A stretch of 64,000 bases of DNA from Chaetoderma sp. LZ-2023a (Eukaryota > Mollusca > Caudofoveata > Chaetodermatida > Chaetodermatidae), in contig CM067367.1 of assembly GCA_034401795.1 (NCBI GenBank), forward strand, positions 35,440,880 to 35,504,879, given 5' to 3'. The stretch's first letter is position 1. Each line of letters begins with the position of its first letter. Under the pieces are notes generated by a model that ran no database searches, was not told the origin of the DNA, and was given only the letters and a program-made list of their open reading frames with translations. This document shows, piece by piece, positions 34,395-46,180 of this stretch. A program made the position numbers and the translations under genes.

Positions 34395-35060
34395 TTACAT
34401 TTTGACATTGACCTTAGTTTGGCAACCCCTCTAGAGAGAATTGCATTATGCTAAACCATGTTGTGCACATTTTCCAACCTCAGAATACAAATGTACCCTT
34501 TAAATTAACATTTCCCGCATTTATTTATAATGGGAGGGGCCAAGACGTCAAATTATGTTACACACATTCCCTGGGAAGAAATATAAAAAATCCCATATAA
34601 TTTCACCTTTGACCTTGACCTCTGCATGACCTTGACATTTAGACTTTGGCAACACACTCTAAAAATGTTTGTGTTGTCCTCTAATACATCTGTGCCAAAT
34701 TTGGTGCTTTGTTATAGTGTGTCACGGTCATTCCATTGAGAAAATATGGAAAAACTGCATAATTTGATCTTTGACCTTGAGCTCTGTGGGACCTTGATGT
34801 TTAGACTTTGGCAGCCCACTCTAAAAATGTTTGTATTGTCCTCTAGTACATCTGTGCCAAATTTGGTGCTTATTACAGTGTGTCACGGTCATTGCATTGG
34901 GAAAATGGGAAAAAATAATTTGACATTTGACCTTGACCTCTGCGTGACCTTGACCTTTAAAATTTGGCAGCCCCAGCCAAAAAGTTTCGTATTTCCCTCA
35001 AGTACATCTGTGCCAAATTTGCTGCTTTGTTACAGCAGGTCACGATCATTCCCCTAAGCC
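34395..35060 (+). repeat. Tandem array (~160 bp period) with TCAAGGTCA sites
   Basis: One degenerate and three clear units, with TTTGACCTTGA landmarks at 34609, 34771 and 34927 (162 and 156 bases apart). Each clear unit has ACCTTGA pairs, ACTTTGGCA, AAAAATGTTTGT, ACATCTGTGCCAAATTTG and GTGTCACGGTCATT. TGACCTTGA (TCAAGGTCA on the other strand) occurs exactly at 34610, 34627, 34772, 34928 and 34945. TCAAGGTCA is the known extended half-site for NR5A/FTZ-F1 and ERR-type nuclear receptors; binding here is inferred only. Confidence 0.8.
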
Positions 35061-35449
35061 ACTCCACTATATACGCACTTTGGAAGGAGAATAGAATGAC
35101 AGAGGCCGTGAGATGGACCGATGCGCATGCGTGGCCATGATAGGTAAACAAAGTTTGACGGGTTAGACTATGGAGACTGGAAACTTATGTATATAGTTGC
35201 TCATATTATGGTGATTCCGTAATATGGGACCGGTCTCCATGATTTTGGTATGTATCATTGCCAGAATTGAATGGAGAATTCAAAACTCTGAACAGAAATG
35301 AAATCCGTTCGGATTTGGCAAAGAAACGGTAAAGTTAAGACGAACTATTGAGAGCTCAGCTAAAGCATAGACATCGCCAGCACGTGTACTTGATCAGGTG
35401 AGAGCCAGGCACGATTGCTCTAGCTACCTCGCCTCATACACAACACACG
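35061..35449. other. No feature recognised; probable left boundary zone of gypsy copy A
   Basis: A short inverted repeat (GGAGACTGG...CCGGTCTCC) sits at about 35171-35240. I could not place the exact 5' end of the LTR in this zone. Confidence 0.35.
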
Positions 35450-35525
35450 CTCTGATTGGCTGAACCCGCTGGCGTGGCTTCTCACCAAGTATAAAAGGCG
35501 CTCTCACAATCAGCCTCAGTTAGAA
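35450..35525 (+). promoter_or_regulatory. Core promoter of copy A LTR (CCAAT, TATA, Inr)
   Basis: An inverted CCAAT box (ATTGGCT at 35455-35461), TATAAAAG at 35490-35497 and an initiator-like CTCAGTTA about 27 bases downstream (35515-35522). Spacing is textbook for a TATA-dependent RNA polymerase II start, and the site lies about where the U3/R junction of the LTR should be. Confidence 0.6.
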
Positions 35526-37781
35526 GGGAGGCGGTCTTCGTCCGATTGGGAACTCGTTCCTTATCTGCCTACTGCGTAGAGCTCACATTCTGCAATCTAC
35601 ATCAACGCAGCTTAGCATTAGGATTATTACAGTCATGTTCCCTTTCAGGACACCCGCTCTCCACACCGCACTAAGTTTTTGGACGCTCCTGGTAGATCAA
35701 CAGGGGAAAAACTCTAAATTAAAAGAAGCCTCTTTATTCTTACCACCGTCACCAGTGGTACCTTCATTGTAGTGAAAAACCTTTTGACTGTTACCAACCA
35801 AATCGGTATGTAAGAACGGTGGTGTTCTTAAATGTCTCGCCAGACTTGCCGTGCCACGACAGAAACGGTGGTGATAATCAATGGACGCATCCGGCGTCAC
35901 TGAATTCAGGTTTTGGCCATAGTCCAGACAAGGACATTGCTTTATGCGCCACAAGAGCTAAGCGGCATGGATCGTCTTGTGCCAGGCAAATATTCTACTA
36001 TGTGTACTTACCGTCTCTACACAATGGAGACAACCATCACACTTAAAGCACAAACAGTACAACGGTAATATGGTGAATTTTTTATTATTTGCTATGTATC
36101 ACAATCTATTGATCGCCATTATTCTTGTTCTTGAATATGAAATATACCGGCTAGCATCCTGCAGTAATTCTCCAGGTGGCAGCTACAGCATGCATCAACT
36201 CACACCGCAAGGATACGGTGTAAAGACAACATGTGATGTTTAAATTGCACTGATGACTAATAAATGCACCACATAGGAACATATCAAAATTACGTTATGC
36301 CATTATTAATTAAAATAGTACCGCACTAAGTGGTACCGTAAGGTCAGATGCAACCTCCGCTTTAGTATGATATTGTACATAATGTTATGCATTGTAAATG
36401 GTGCCAGCAATTAAACGGCACCGTAGGCTAAGTTGGCCTTATACTTTAATGAATGTATAATTGTAATTAGGCATTCTGCCCATAATATTATTTAGCAGTA
36501 AAAACTAGAAAAATATTTGGACCACAGTACACATAGGTTACACTATACATCAACAACAAATGCATCACCATGTTTTCTCCCAACGACACCAATTTTACAC
36601 TAAGACCACTGCTCATGCTCTCTTCGGAGAACATGACATGCGGCCGCTAAACCTAGAACTACGATAGCTTGATAGGATAGGTTTTTGAGCTAGCCAAGGG
36701 CGATTACTCTATAAAACAGAGAATTGTTATTGAAAACTCTTCTTCACGGTCAATAAGACTGTTGTATAAACGGTACGACTGATTTTCATAGTTGGCCATT
36801 CATGTTAAGGCCTCCTAAATTGAAGTAAAGAGTAACTGACTTTGACTACGCTTCTCTGGCCGTCTGGATGAAATAATTGTTTGAATTCCCACCGTCAGAA
36901 ATGTTACGGCCGTCTCAAGAAACTACAGCAGGTTTATTGCCAGCCAGAATGAATTTGTCGATCACACACATATCCAGTGTATCTTCGGATACCTATCAAA
37001 CAAGTCTTTTTATGCCAAAAGTAGGAACTACTGCGAAAATTTAAATAATGCAATATTATTGCTGTCCCAGCAGTGTTCTCCAAACCTAAAGCAGCTAAAC
37101 AGTAACACCAGGGTATGGACCTCATACAGTCCATACTCGAAACATCTGGTGATGGAGAGAAACACGTATCACCATCTAACTCTTAACGGTGACTGGGTGA
37201 AGCCTTAGAGCCCACCACGCCCTATGGGAAAGCCACCATAGATGGAAATACGTTTCTCTCTCCCCACCGTAAGTAAATCAAGAACCGCTTTCTAAACACG
37301 CTTCCATCAATGTGATTTGTCCATGTGTTGCTATTTGTGGTTATGATGCAGTATGTGGAGGGATCGCTTTGCGGCTCTGAAGCTGCCACCAGACAGGTTG
37401 CATGCTGTCTGTCTGAGGAGAGCTGCTCCGTGAAGTATCGGCAACAGTACCGAGCATCGTCGCCAGGAGACGTATTCATTAAAGACAATTGGTGCTATGC
37501 CATTTGTGGCCTAAAGATATATGTTTGGACTCAAAACTTAAATGTTAGTTTAGGCCCACATAAGGTTCGCAAAACTCAGAATGGTACCAACTCAAATAGA
37601 TCTTTAACTTACACAAGATAATGGTGCTGAATCCCATAAGGATCAGCCATCCCACTATTACGTATACACCGTCACTCCAACATTAAAATAACTACATTAG
37701 GATAAAAACACATAATACTCTTTTTTCAACTTTGTAAGATAGGAGGGCAGCCATTTTTACCTCATTTTTGCCTCTGCTTTG

Positions 37782-38216
37782 GCATTGAAGGCACTTTTCT
37801 TTTGATGGAGACCTGCGCGAGGCACTTTCCTCTCACACAGTTTTATATTCCCAACCTTGCAGATGTTAGGGGTGACATAGTTTTCCTCCTCATTTTTACC
37901 ATGGGATGTCTCTCTAGCCATCTGCACACAAACGGTGAGAGTACCTCCATCCTTCACCTGCATTTTTATGGTCGGCCTCCCACCGGTTGTCTTCTCGCAA
38001 GGTGCCCCGGTGTGGTACCATCGTATATTTCCTCACAAGCAAATGGTAAGGATACAGTCATCCTTGGCACCGTAGTGGAATGGGTTCACCACGTTTCACC
38101 TGCATATTATTGTAGGACGTTTCTCTCTCTCCAATTTTCTCTCTTCCTCCGCTGCGGCATTGTAGGCATTTTTCCTGTGACGGAGGCCCACGAGAGGCAC
38201 TTTCCTCCCACAAACC
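37782..38216 (+). repeat. Duplicated 60-bp block inside LTR of copy A
   Basis: GCATTGAAGGCACTTTTCTT (37782) and GCATTGTAGGCATTTTTCCT (38157) head two similar 60-bp blocks, each followed by GAGGCACTTTCCTC. The reverse-strand LTR at 62720-62790 has the same paired blocks, so this duplication is part of the family's LTR design. Confidence 0.65.
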
Positions 38217-38756
38217 AATAATTTTTGGCCAGCCTGAGGCATATATAGTTTATATTAAACCAACTGGTGGTGCCCTGCCCAGACTTTTCCCGCACAGGGG
38301 TACCTTTCACGATACCCTCTATATATGACAAGATCGGTTAGGTACCATTACCGAGATATAAAACTAACAGACCACTATTTGTTTTTACATGTACCGTTCT
38401 AAGTAGCAAGCAAACAACAAAGGACCGTTTGCTACTTTTAAAGTAAGTAAAGTAAATTTGTGTGCTAGCACCGTTCTTTTCACCATGGAGATGAGGGCTA
38501 GACACACCGGGGACACGAAGAGCCGGGACGATATGTTGGTGTTCAATTTTCGCAGTAATAGCTGCACAAGCCCACTGGAATGTGATCGTTCCACCAGTCC
38601 TGGAGATCAGTTTTTGTGGACACCGGAGATGCACGGCGACCGCTCCCCAACCCCTAGGTTGACTGACCAGCAGCAGCAGCATCAGCAGCAGCTGTGACAG
38701 CAGCACCGCCCGGCGGCAGTAGCGGCAGAGCCACATGCGCCCCCGGTGGATATAAG

Positions 38757-38776
38757 TGGCACCCGATGTGGGTCTC
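38757..38776 (+). promoter_or_regulatory. tRNA primer-binding site of copy A
   Basis: TGGCACCCGATGTGGGTCTC starts two bases after the LTR end, the standard place. Copy B keeps a cleaner TGGCGCCCGATGTGGGGC version. The TGGCGCC start is typical of Ty3/gypsy and retroviral minus-strand primer sites. Confidence 0.8.
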
Positions 38777-38862
38777 AAGTGGAAATTGAACCTGCAGTAG
38801 CTACCAGCTCCTGCATGTTTCAGTCTCCATTCTAATTTAATGTATACACTTCAGATGAAGAA

Positions 38863-40596
38863 ATGGAGTGTATAGACGGTAGAACGGTCGGAACTCTCAC
38901 CAACCATAATATACCATTTCCCGGTGCGGGATCACTAGCACCCATAAGACGGGATTACTCACCAATAAGTGAAGTACTGTTTATCGATGCTTCACAGGCA
39001 GGTGATCCATATATAACATTGTCTGACATCCACAATGAGATTCATTCACCATTGCCGGATGACGAACAACATCATAACCATCCCCTAAGGGGACTAATAA
39101 ATACCTCACACCCTGTGCGCCCACAATGGGGAAATACACAGACAAACAGATCTATGTCCCACCGGCAAATACAATTTCCTACGCCACCATGTGGTAACTC
39201 TCCACAGTGGTACCAACAATGGAACACGGACTTGGAATTACAAGCAATTAACCAGTTACAGGCCTACACTCATCACGCTTATTAACCACGTCTCTGTCCA
39301 ACTATCCCTCAATACAGGGAATATCTGATGGTGCCGCCTACAGGCCATGATAGGCGAATAGAGCATGCACCCTTAAGAAATCCTAGACCACTGGGTCACC
39401 CTGTGGAGAGCAGTGTACCACCTCGTTATGACGAACGGTACCGTATGCAGAGAAATACATCACCAGAGCTCCCAGTACCTTTGCCTATATGGTACCGCAC
39501 ATAATTACCACCTAGGAAACAACAGTACCAACCACATCACCACGATTCCCGACCTTCTTCAGCTTTTACTCCAATCATGCCTGCACCACCACCAGGGTTT
39601 GCACCGAGCACTCCCTATGACGGCACCGGCTGAGCCATACTTCCGCCTGAATTCAGTGGGGAAGGTGACTGGGCCAACTATAAGTGCCAATTTGAAAAAA
39701 TCAGCAGGACGAACGGATGGTCTGACCATCAAATGGGAGAATACCTAGCCGCAAAACTATCAGAAAAAGCATTGCAGGTATTAGTGGACATGGGGTCTGA
39801 GTTAACACCAACTTATAGTGAGTTGGAAAATGCATTGCCAGAACAGTTTGGAGATGCGGCCCTTGGAGAGACTAGCCATTTGCAACTAAAGAACTCTTCC
39901 TGAACTGGCAAGACGCATCAGGCGACTATTCGCATGGGCTTATCCGAGTACCAACCCAGGGGGAGTTACTGATTTACAACTGGATACTTTTATTGACGCC
40001 CTGAGCGGTGAACCGTCTTTGAAAGAGAAACATTTTCTGTTAGAACATGGAAATCTACAAACACTACTGGCCACGACCGTTCGAGTAGAAAACCTCTTAG
40101 AATGGGAAAAGAATGTCCGACGTCAATTGCACCCTGTTAATGAGTTAACCAACCCCAGTACCAATAGTACTGCCAACACCGCACCTGTTCAGGTACTGTG
40201 ACCGAAGCAGACACTTTACAAAATACACCGCCTCGAAACAATTTTGCACTACGATGCAGAGGCCGTGGCCAATCCCACTGTGGAGGCCACAATAACACCC
40301 CAGGCAGGGATAACCAGCATAATAATTTCAATAGGTCTATTACCAACGAACAGTTAGAGGAAATCACTAAACAGATTACCTTTCTAACCAATCTTCTGAC
40401 TACCTTATCCACAACGGTGGCACTGAACACAAATAGGCCCTTTATAAACTGTCCTATACCAACCACTACCCCACTGGTCACATGTTTCGGATGGTGTCAA
40501 ATGGGACATTGGAGGGAATGGTGTCCGCACCGTCCTCCCTCCACTACATCGCAGATAGAGCAAAACAAACTACCAACAGGAAATCAGGCAAACTAA
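38863..40596 (+). pseudogene. gag: Gag of gypsy copy A, disrupted
   Basis: Structural protein that packages element RNA. The N-terminal part 38863-39285 (DASQAGDPYITLSDI) aligns with copy B. The capsid-like core (about 39640-39880: EFSGEGDWANYKCQFEKISR, MGEYLAAKLSEKALQVL) and the region 39900-40201 (LDTFIDALSGEPSLKEKHFL) follow in shifted frames. 40198-40596 ends in a zinc-knuckle-like CFGWCQMGHWREWC and includes a basic RGRGQSHCGGH stretch. Frameshifts and a stop near 40200 break it. About 575 codons overall. Confidence 0.8.
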
Positions 40597-41071
40597 CAAG
40601 GGGACTGAAGGAAGAGTCCATTCAGTGCCCAGTTCAAAAGAAAACTGACTCAATAGTTAATAATGACGGTTCACCGAACCCCTCTCAAATTAACATAGCA
40701 TTACCCCCTCTAGCTGAACCTATAAGGAACAATATCATAAAAACAGGCCCCCAATTAACGTACCACAGACACGCGTGGTGTCTACGGTACCAAATACCAA
40801 TTCCCATATGGTGAAGGGCGCCCCAGTCCCAGCCGTTCACACCCAAACTCCTTTCTTATGTAGAACGTCCCTAGAGGGTAATGCTAATACAACAAAAACA
40901 ACTTTTATTCAAGCTATTAGACCAGCCGCTATGTCACAATACCAACGGTGTCGTCTAGTGGTGTGTAACAACCAATCTCTTCCATCGTCACGAACAAACT
41001 CGCCTCCCAGCAGCCAAGTGTCTAAAAAATCACACCGTTCATGGACACAAAAATAGACTAAACATAGATGA

Positions 41072-41710
41072 TTGAGTAAGCCACAAATTAGGGCTTGTTT
41101 CTTCTGTGCTTCCACTAAGCATATTATTAGGCATTGCTATTGGTGGGCCGCTCAAGTGGTGCTTTACCACCGTGCCACCAACCCTACAACTTCCAATATG
41201 ATGGTACATCCTCCTCCTATAGACCCCGTGCCGTCCATACCAATGAGACCGTCACTGGCAAAACCTATCAGGCAGCAGAAACGACGAGTACGTCCGTTTT
41301 TCACACAGCCTCCAACGGCGCTTGCCAAAGTTATTGGTAAGCAGACCGTGTATGTACAAGACTATGCCATACCACCCAGAGATAGTCAGGAAGCTAAGAT
41401 AGAGAAACTACCAGAGAAAGTAATATACAAATGTGCCTGTCTATTTGGTGGCATGCCTACCAACGCTACCGTAGACACAGGCGCCTCTATCACGGTGTTC
41501 AATGAGCAGCTATACTCTTCTATGCCAGACTGTAGGAAATCCCGTCTTAGACCGGCCAACCTTCAGCTACAAACCGGCACTGGCACTGATATACTAGTGG
41601 CAGAAATTATTAACGGCGTGATTCAAATTGAAGAATTAAAATATATCCAGCAAGTAGTAGTTGCATCTATTTAAAATGATGCACTACTGGGCTCCGACTT
41701 TCTCAGTGCC
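41072..41710 (+). pseudogene. pro: Aspartic protease region of gypsy copy A with second zinc knuckle
   Basis: Residues 7-24 hold an intact CCHC motif, CFFCASTKHIIRHC. About 110 residues on is the retroviral-type aspartic protease active site in ATVDTGASITVF (41471-41487), with the downstream LLGSDFL segment (about 41683-41706) lying after an in-frame stop at 41672-41674. The enzyme would cleave Gag-Pol. Neighbouring gag and RT are in the expected order. Confidence 0.85.
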
Positions 41711-41716
41711 AGTGAA

Positions 41717-43540
41717 GTGGTGATACACTGCAAACAGCAGGAATTAGAAATACAGGGCCGCCGTATACGGTTAGGACCTGAATCATCTTTATATCGTACT
41801 TGTGCTTTAATATTGGCCTCCTCAGCCACCGTTAAGTTGGGCCACGAAGAAATCTTGTGGGCCACCATACCTCAATTAAGGGAAGATATTCATACCGCTT
41901 TGTTGGAACCTGACCCTGACTATATGTTGGCCTCAAAATGTGTTAGTCCACGAATGCTAGTCAACACCACCAGTAAGGACGGGATACCTTACCATGTGTT
42001 TAACGGCAATGCTAACCCCATTACCCTAGACCCTGGGGTATGCTGTGGCCGTTTGGTGGAAACACTTCACACCATACCAACCAGCACTACAACGGCTCAA
42101 ACGGAATACCTGAGCATCTACCAGACCAGTATTTACATGCCACAGTTGGATTAACCCACACTCAGAAAACTGATGTGTGCCATCTATTGTATAAATACGG
42201 AGACAGCTTTTTGGCAAGTGATATGGACCTAGGAGAAACTCACCTTGTCCGTCACTCCGTTGACACGGTAATAACAGACCGGTCAGACAACCTGTGCACA
42301 ATCTTCCTATTCAAAAAGAAGCAGAAGCACACCAACAAGTCAATGACATGTTGAGAACAGGAATTATAGAGCCTTTTGCATCTCCGTGGACCAGTCCCAT
42401 AGTCTTAGTAGGCAAGAGAGATGGATCACTGCAGTTTTGTATTGACTACCACTGCTTAAATGATTTAAGCATTAGGGATGCCTATCCTCTCCTAAGGATT
42501 GACCGGACATTAGACTCGTTGAGCGGAGCCAAATGGTTCTGTACACCTGATCTTGCAAGCGGCTATTGGCAAGTGGCCATGGATGAACACGACCATGAAA
42601 AGACTGCATTTGTTTGCACGGACAGCCTGTTTCAGTTTCACAAGATGCCCTATGGCATATACAATGCACCGGGGACCTTTTAATGGCTGATTGAACAAGT
42701 GCTTACAACATTACAGTGGGAAGTCTGTTTATGTTACATAGACAACGTTATCGTCTTTGGCCCCTCGTTTGAGCAAACCTTGTTCAACATGGACAAGATG
42801 TTGGTACGGTTTCAAATGACCAATTTGAAACTCAAACCTGAGAAATGTCATCTCTTTAGCGAGAGTGTTGAGAGTATAATATCTGCTGATGGAGTGGTCA
42901 CTCAGCCCACCAAAACTGGAGCAGTAGCCGAGTGGAAGACTCCTACATCAGTGACAAACACTCGGACTTTCCTCGGGCTCTGCCAGTATTATATACAGTA
43001 TATTCGCCTTTTCAGTGAGATAGCAGCACCATTATTCCAAATCACAGAAAAAATGGACCATTTGCATGGACGACGGAGTGTGAGGTCTCCTTTATGGTGC
43101 TAACGGGGCATTTGATGATCGCCCCCATATTAGCTCACCCAGACCATAACCTTGATTTCATCCTAGATACTGATGCATCTGGTTATGCTATAGGCACTGT
43201 TCTATCTCAGATCTTGGAGGATGGAACAGAACAAGTGCTAGGGTGCGGTTCTCATACGTTGACTAAAACTGAAAAATGTTACGCCATCACGAAGAGGGAT
43301 CTATTGCCAGTGGCACATTTCATCAAATATTATAAACATTTTCTGTACGGCCCCCCTTTTACATTGCGTAAGGATCATGCCTCGCTGTGGTGGCTCAGGA
43401 ATCTTAAGAATCCTGAAGGCCAAGTAGCGAGATGGCAGGAATCCCTGCAGGCCTATACCTTTAATGTGGTTCATAGACCCAGTAAATTGCATGGCAATGC
43501 CAATGCCTTGAGTAGGATAGGACTCAAGGATGAACCATAA
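41717..43540 (+). pseudogene. pol: Reverse transcriptase/RNase H of gypsy copy A
   Basis: A pre-RT linker (41717-42154) shifts frame into RT. 42294-43103 is one frame broken by a TAA at 42681-42683: LRTGIIEPFASPWTSPIVLV, motif A around PDLASGYWQVAMD, FHKMPYGIYNAPGTF, and motif C as YIDN at 42735-42746, where the family expects YIDD. 43094-43540 carries RNase H (LDTDASGYAIGTVLSQ, HRPSKLHGNANALSRIG). The Asp-to-Asn change alone should abolish polymerisation. Confidence 0.9.
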
Positions 43541-45085
43541 GCGGCCAATATAATAACATAAGACACATCACCGTTCCCAGCATTCCCTGAGCTGCGATGT
43601 GTGGACTGGGATGCGGTGAAGTTGGCTAAAGAGCAAACTACAGATGCTCAGACACGAGATGTGTATGCCTGGGTCCAGGAGGGTGTATGACCTCCCAATG
43701 AATATGTTAGTCCCTTATCCACTATGACCAAATATTACTATCAGGGGTATGAAGAATGCCAAATGCATAACGGTATATAATACCTTAATGATAGAATAAT
43801 AATACCAGAGCGATTTCGAGTCATTGTACTGGAACAGTTACATGACAATGCTGGTCACCTAGCATAGAAAGGATGGTAGAACGGATTAAGCACAGAACGG
43901 ATTAAGGACAGATTCCACTGGATAGGCATACACAACAGTGTGAAGGCATGGGTGGCAAAATGTGTGCCCTGACAGCGCCATGCTGGCCAGCACCACTTTG
44001 CACCGTTGCAAACTAAGATTATCGGTGCACCGTGGGAACGAGTAGCAATAGATGTGCTTGCCCCCCTGAATACAATGGATGAAGGAAATAAATACATCCT
44101 TGTATTACAGGATTATTTTATGAAGTGGATAGAAGCTTTTTCATTGCCAGATCAAGAGGCAGCCACCATAGCGGAGGTACTGGTAAGAAATGTATTCTGC
44201 CATTTTGGTATGCTACGCGAACTACATTCTGACCAAGGTAGGAATTTTGAGAGCTTGGTAATATCTGAGCTCTGCAAATTGTTTCACATAGTGAAAACCC
44301 GCACCACACCATACCATTCATGAGGAGATGGCATGATGGAAAGAGTCAATAGAACTCTAGCGGTAATCTTGACAAAAGAAACACACCTTGACTGTCGACA
44401 GCTCCCATATGTGTTGATGGCATACCACACTTCTGTGCATTCTAGCATGGGTTATACCCCTGCTAAGTTAATGCTAGGCCGTGAGTTGGCTTTACCCCTG
44501 GATCTAGCCATGCCTAGCATCCCTGCGGAAGTAAACTCACCGTCTCTATACGTAGAACTCATGCGACAACGGATAGAACAAGCCCATGAGCTAGTAAGAG
44601 AAACACTTTCCACCATACACTGGCATCAGAAAACCTGGCATGACCGTCGTGTACATGGAAATCTAAACGAGGTAGGAAAAATGGTATGGGTTCGCGATAC
44701 ACGACGTTCGCAAAATGTACCGAGTAAACTGAGTTACCAGTAGAAAGGTCCCTATGTGGTAGTAGGTAAGAAGTCGGACGTGACCTACCAAATCCATGCC
44801 TCGGATGACCTGACCTTAGTTATCCACTTTGATCTGTTAAAACCTTGTGTCGATGATAGCCCGGTGCCAGAGCTCGGACTGAGCAAAGCACATGACGCAG
44901 GTACCCGGACACACCACTCCACGGAGATAGGTGGGCCCACCGTTAGCCAAAAGCACCATGGTGCTAGCTCGCCTCTCCCCCTACTAAACCAGGGGCAGGC
45001 AGAACAAGGAACTAACACAGGGGACGATGACGAGATAGGTACTCGCCTTCTCCATCATCCACCGGATCTGGAAAGCCGTGTCTGA
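43541..45085 (+). pseudogene. int: Integrase of gypsy copy A, two in-frame stops
   Basis: The N-terminal HHCC zinc region (about 43770-43980) keeps LHDNAGH but its last Cys codon is a stop (KCVP then TGA). From 44006 to 45085 one frame is open except TGA at 44321-44323 and TAG at 44741-44743. The DDE core is all present: Asp in VAIDVLAP (44051-44053), Asp in LHSDQG, Glu in MMERVNRTL (44339-44341), giving 35 residues between the last two. A GPY/F-type C-terminal module (KGPYVVVGKKSDVTYQIHAS) follows. The stops look like single point mutations. Confidence 0.9.
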
Positions 45086-45760
45086 AGACTTTTTTATTTG
45101 TATTGTCCAAGAAAAAGGATGGAAAAGTTGTTCCCCTTCCTCTTCCAACTCCCATCCGCTTCATGTTATTACCCCCGTTATAGAGTTGCCACAAGCGGAG
45201 GAAGAAGTGGTCCCGAAACGGGATGACTCCTGCACGGTGGAATATATAATAAATAGCATGAGAGTGAATAGGTTTGATGAAATCTTGGCCTGTTCTAGAC
45301 AACAGGAAAACGCACAACACGGTGAAACTCCAGACCAAAACCAAATACGGGACCAATTCTCCCCTGCACAGCATCCCTCGTGTCAAACATGGCTCCATTC
45401 CCCCTCCCAACAGCCACTGTTAGGCTGACTGCACCGCTTCCATTCCGTCTATCACCCAATATCCCAATGACGGTGCCACAGCCCCCATGTGTGGTGCCCA
45501 TCTCCATTGCTGTGCACCGTCCAGAGCAACCCGTACCCCAAGGAGTTGCACCAAGTTCAGAGATCACCATTCCCACTTTCCTCCTGCTTCCCCGTTCGTC
45601 CAAGGACCATCATGCCTCAGATATGAGAAATTCTGTTGTTGCAGGAAGGATGGCCCCTGGTATGGTGGCTGTTGAAACAGCTAATTGTAATCATGAGGGC
45701 GGCCTAATCTGCAAATTTTCGGCTTGTCTGTTCCCACGGCGCAAGAAAAAGAATGACTAA
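45086..45760 (+). pseudogene. Pro/Ser-rich C-terminal tail region of copy A pol
   Basis: Shifting frames give IIELPQA-like, DRHSSD/DHHASDMR-like and Pro-rich segments (45380-45760 begins MSNMAPFPLPTATVRL) that match the tail of copy B around 55.1-56.1 kb. No catalytic motif; probably the low-complexity end of the polyprotein, common in this family. Confidence 0.6.
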
Positions 45761-46180
45761 GCGCCCGACCATTGTGTAATGGAAGATTATTTCTCTGTCC
45801 CTATACCCTTTCCCTTTACCCTATTCCACTTCTCAAATCCCTGTGATCAACCAGGACAACCACTAAACATAGAACGCCAAATTCACAATCATCACTCGCC
45901 ACTAGGTTAGGAAATTAAAAATCCGTAACGCGCTAGTAACATCACACATCCACCGTATTTACCACATATGATGAGAACAGGCAACATACATACAAGATCT
46001 GATAAATGTTGTTATACACCGGCAATCACTTAGGCAATCAAACGCCTAGACATTTCAAACAGAAACAGTTAGTACTCAAAACTTGCCTCATCCCACTCTA
46101 CAAAAATACAGTGAACTTACTGCTCACTGTTTTTACCAGAAACAGCCCTGCATCAGCTTGACATGACCAGTGTGGAAAAC
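45761..46180. other. 3' noncoding of copy A, cut by the next LTR
   Basis: No frame and no forward LTR follows copy A's tail. Instead an LTR in reverse orientation starts abruptly at 46181 with TGTAGCTC. Copy A therefore seems truncated or split at its 3' side. Confidence 0.5.

Larger units (their letters stand above)
35450..38754 (+). repeat. 5' LTR of Ty3/gypsy copy A (approximate start)
   Basis: Assigned by homology, in inverted orientation, to the LTR sequences at 46181-51990 and 62197-64000. Matching landmarks include TGATGACTAATAAATGC (36250), the AGCTTGATAGGATAGGTTTT block (36668), CCACCACGCCCTATGGGAA (37210), paired AGGCACTTTCCTC blocks (37815, 38197), and a leader-proximal stretch with CCACTGGAATGTGATCGTTC (38573). 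The right end is fixed by the primer site that follows two bases after 38754. The left end is a guess just upstream of the TATA box; if right, the LTR is about 3.3 kb, unusually long. Confidence 0.6.

Noticed and set aside
37757..38778. Several 70-146 codon frames on both strands in the copy A LTR
   Set aside because: They fall inside LTR sequence, overlap one another on both strands, and are not conserved as frames in the other LTR copies.
45086..46180. Envelope gene of gypsy copy A
   Set aside because: No signal peptide, transmembrane segment or cleavage motif; the sequence matches the low-complexity pol tail of copy B.
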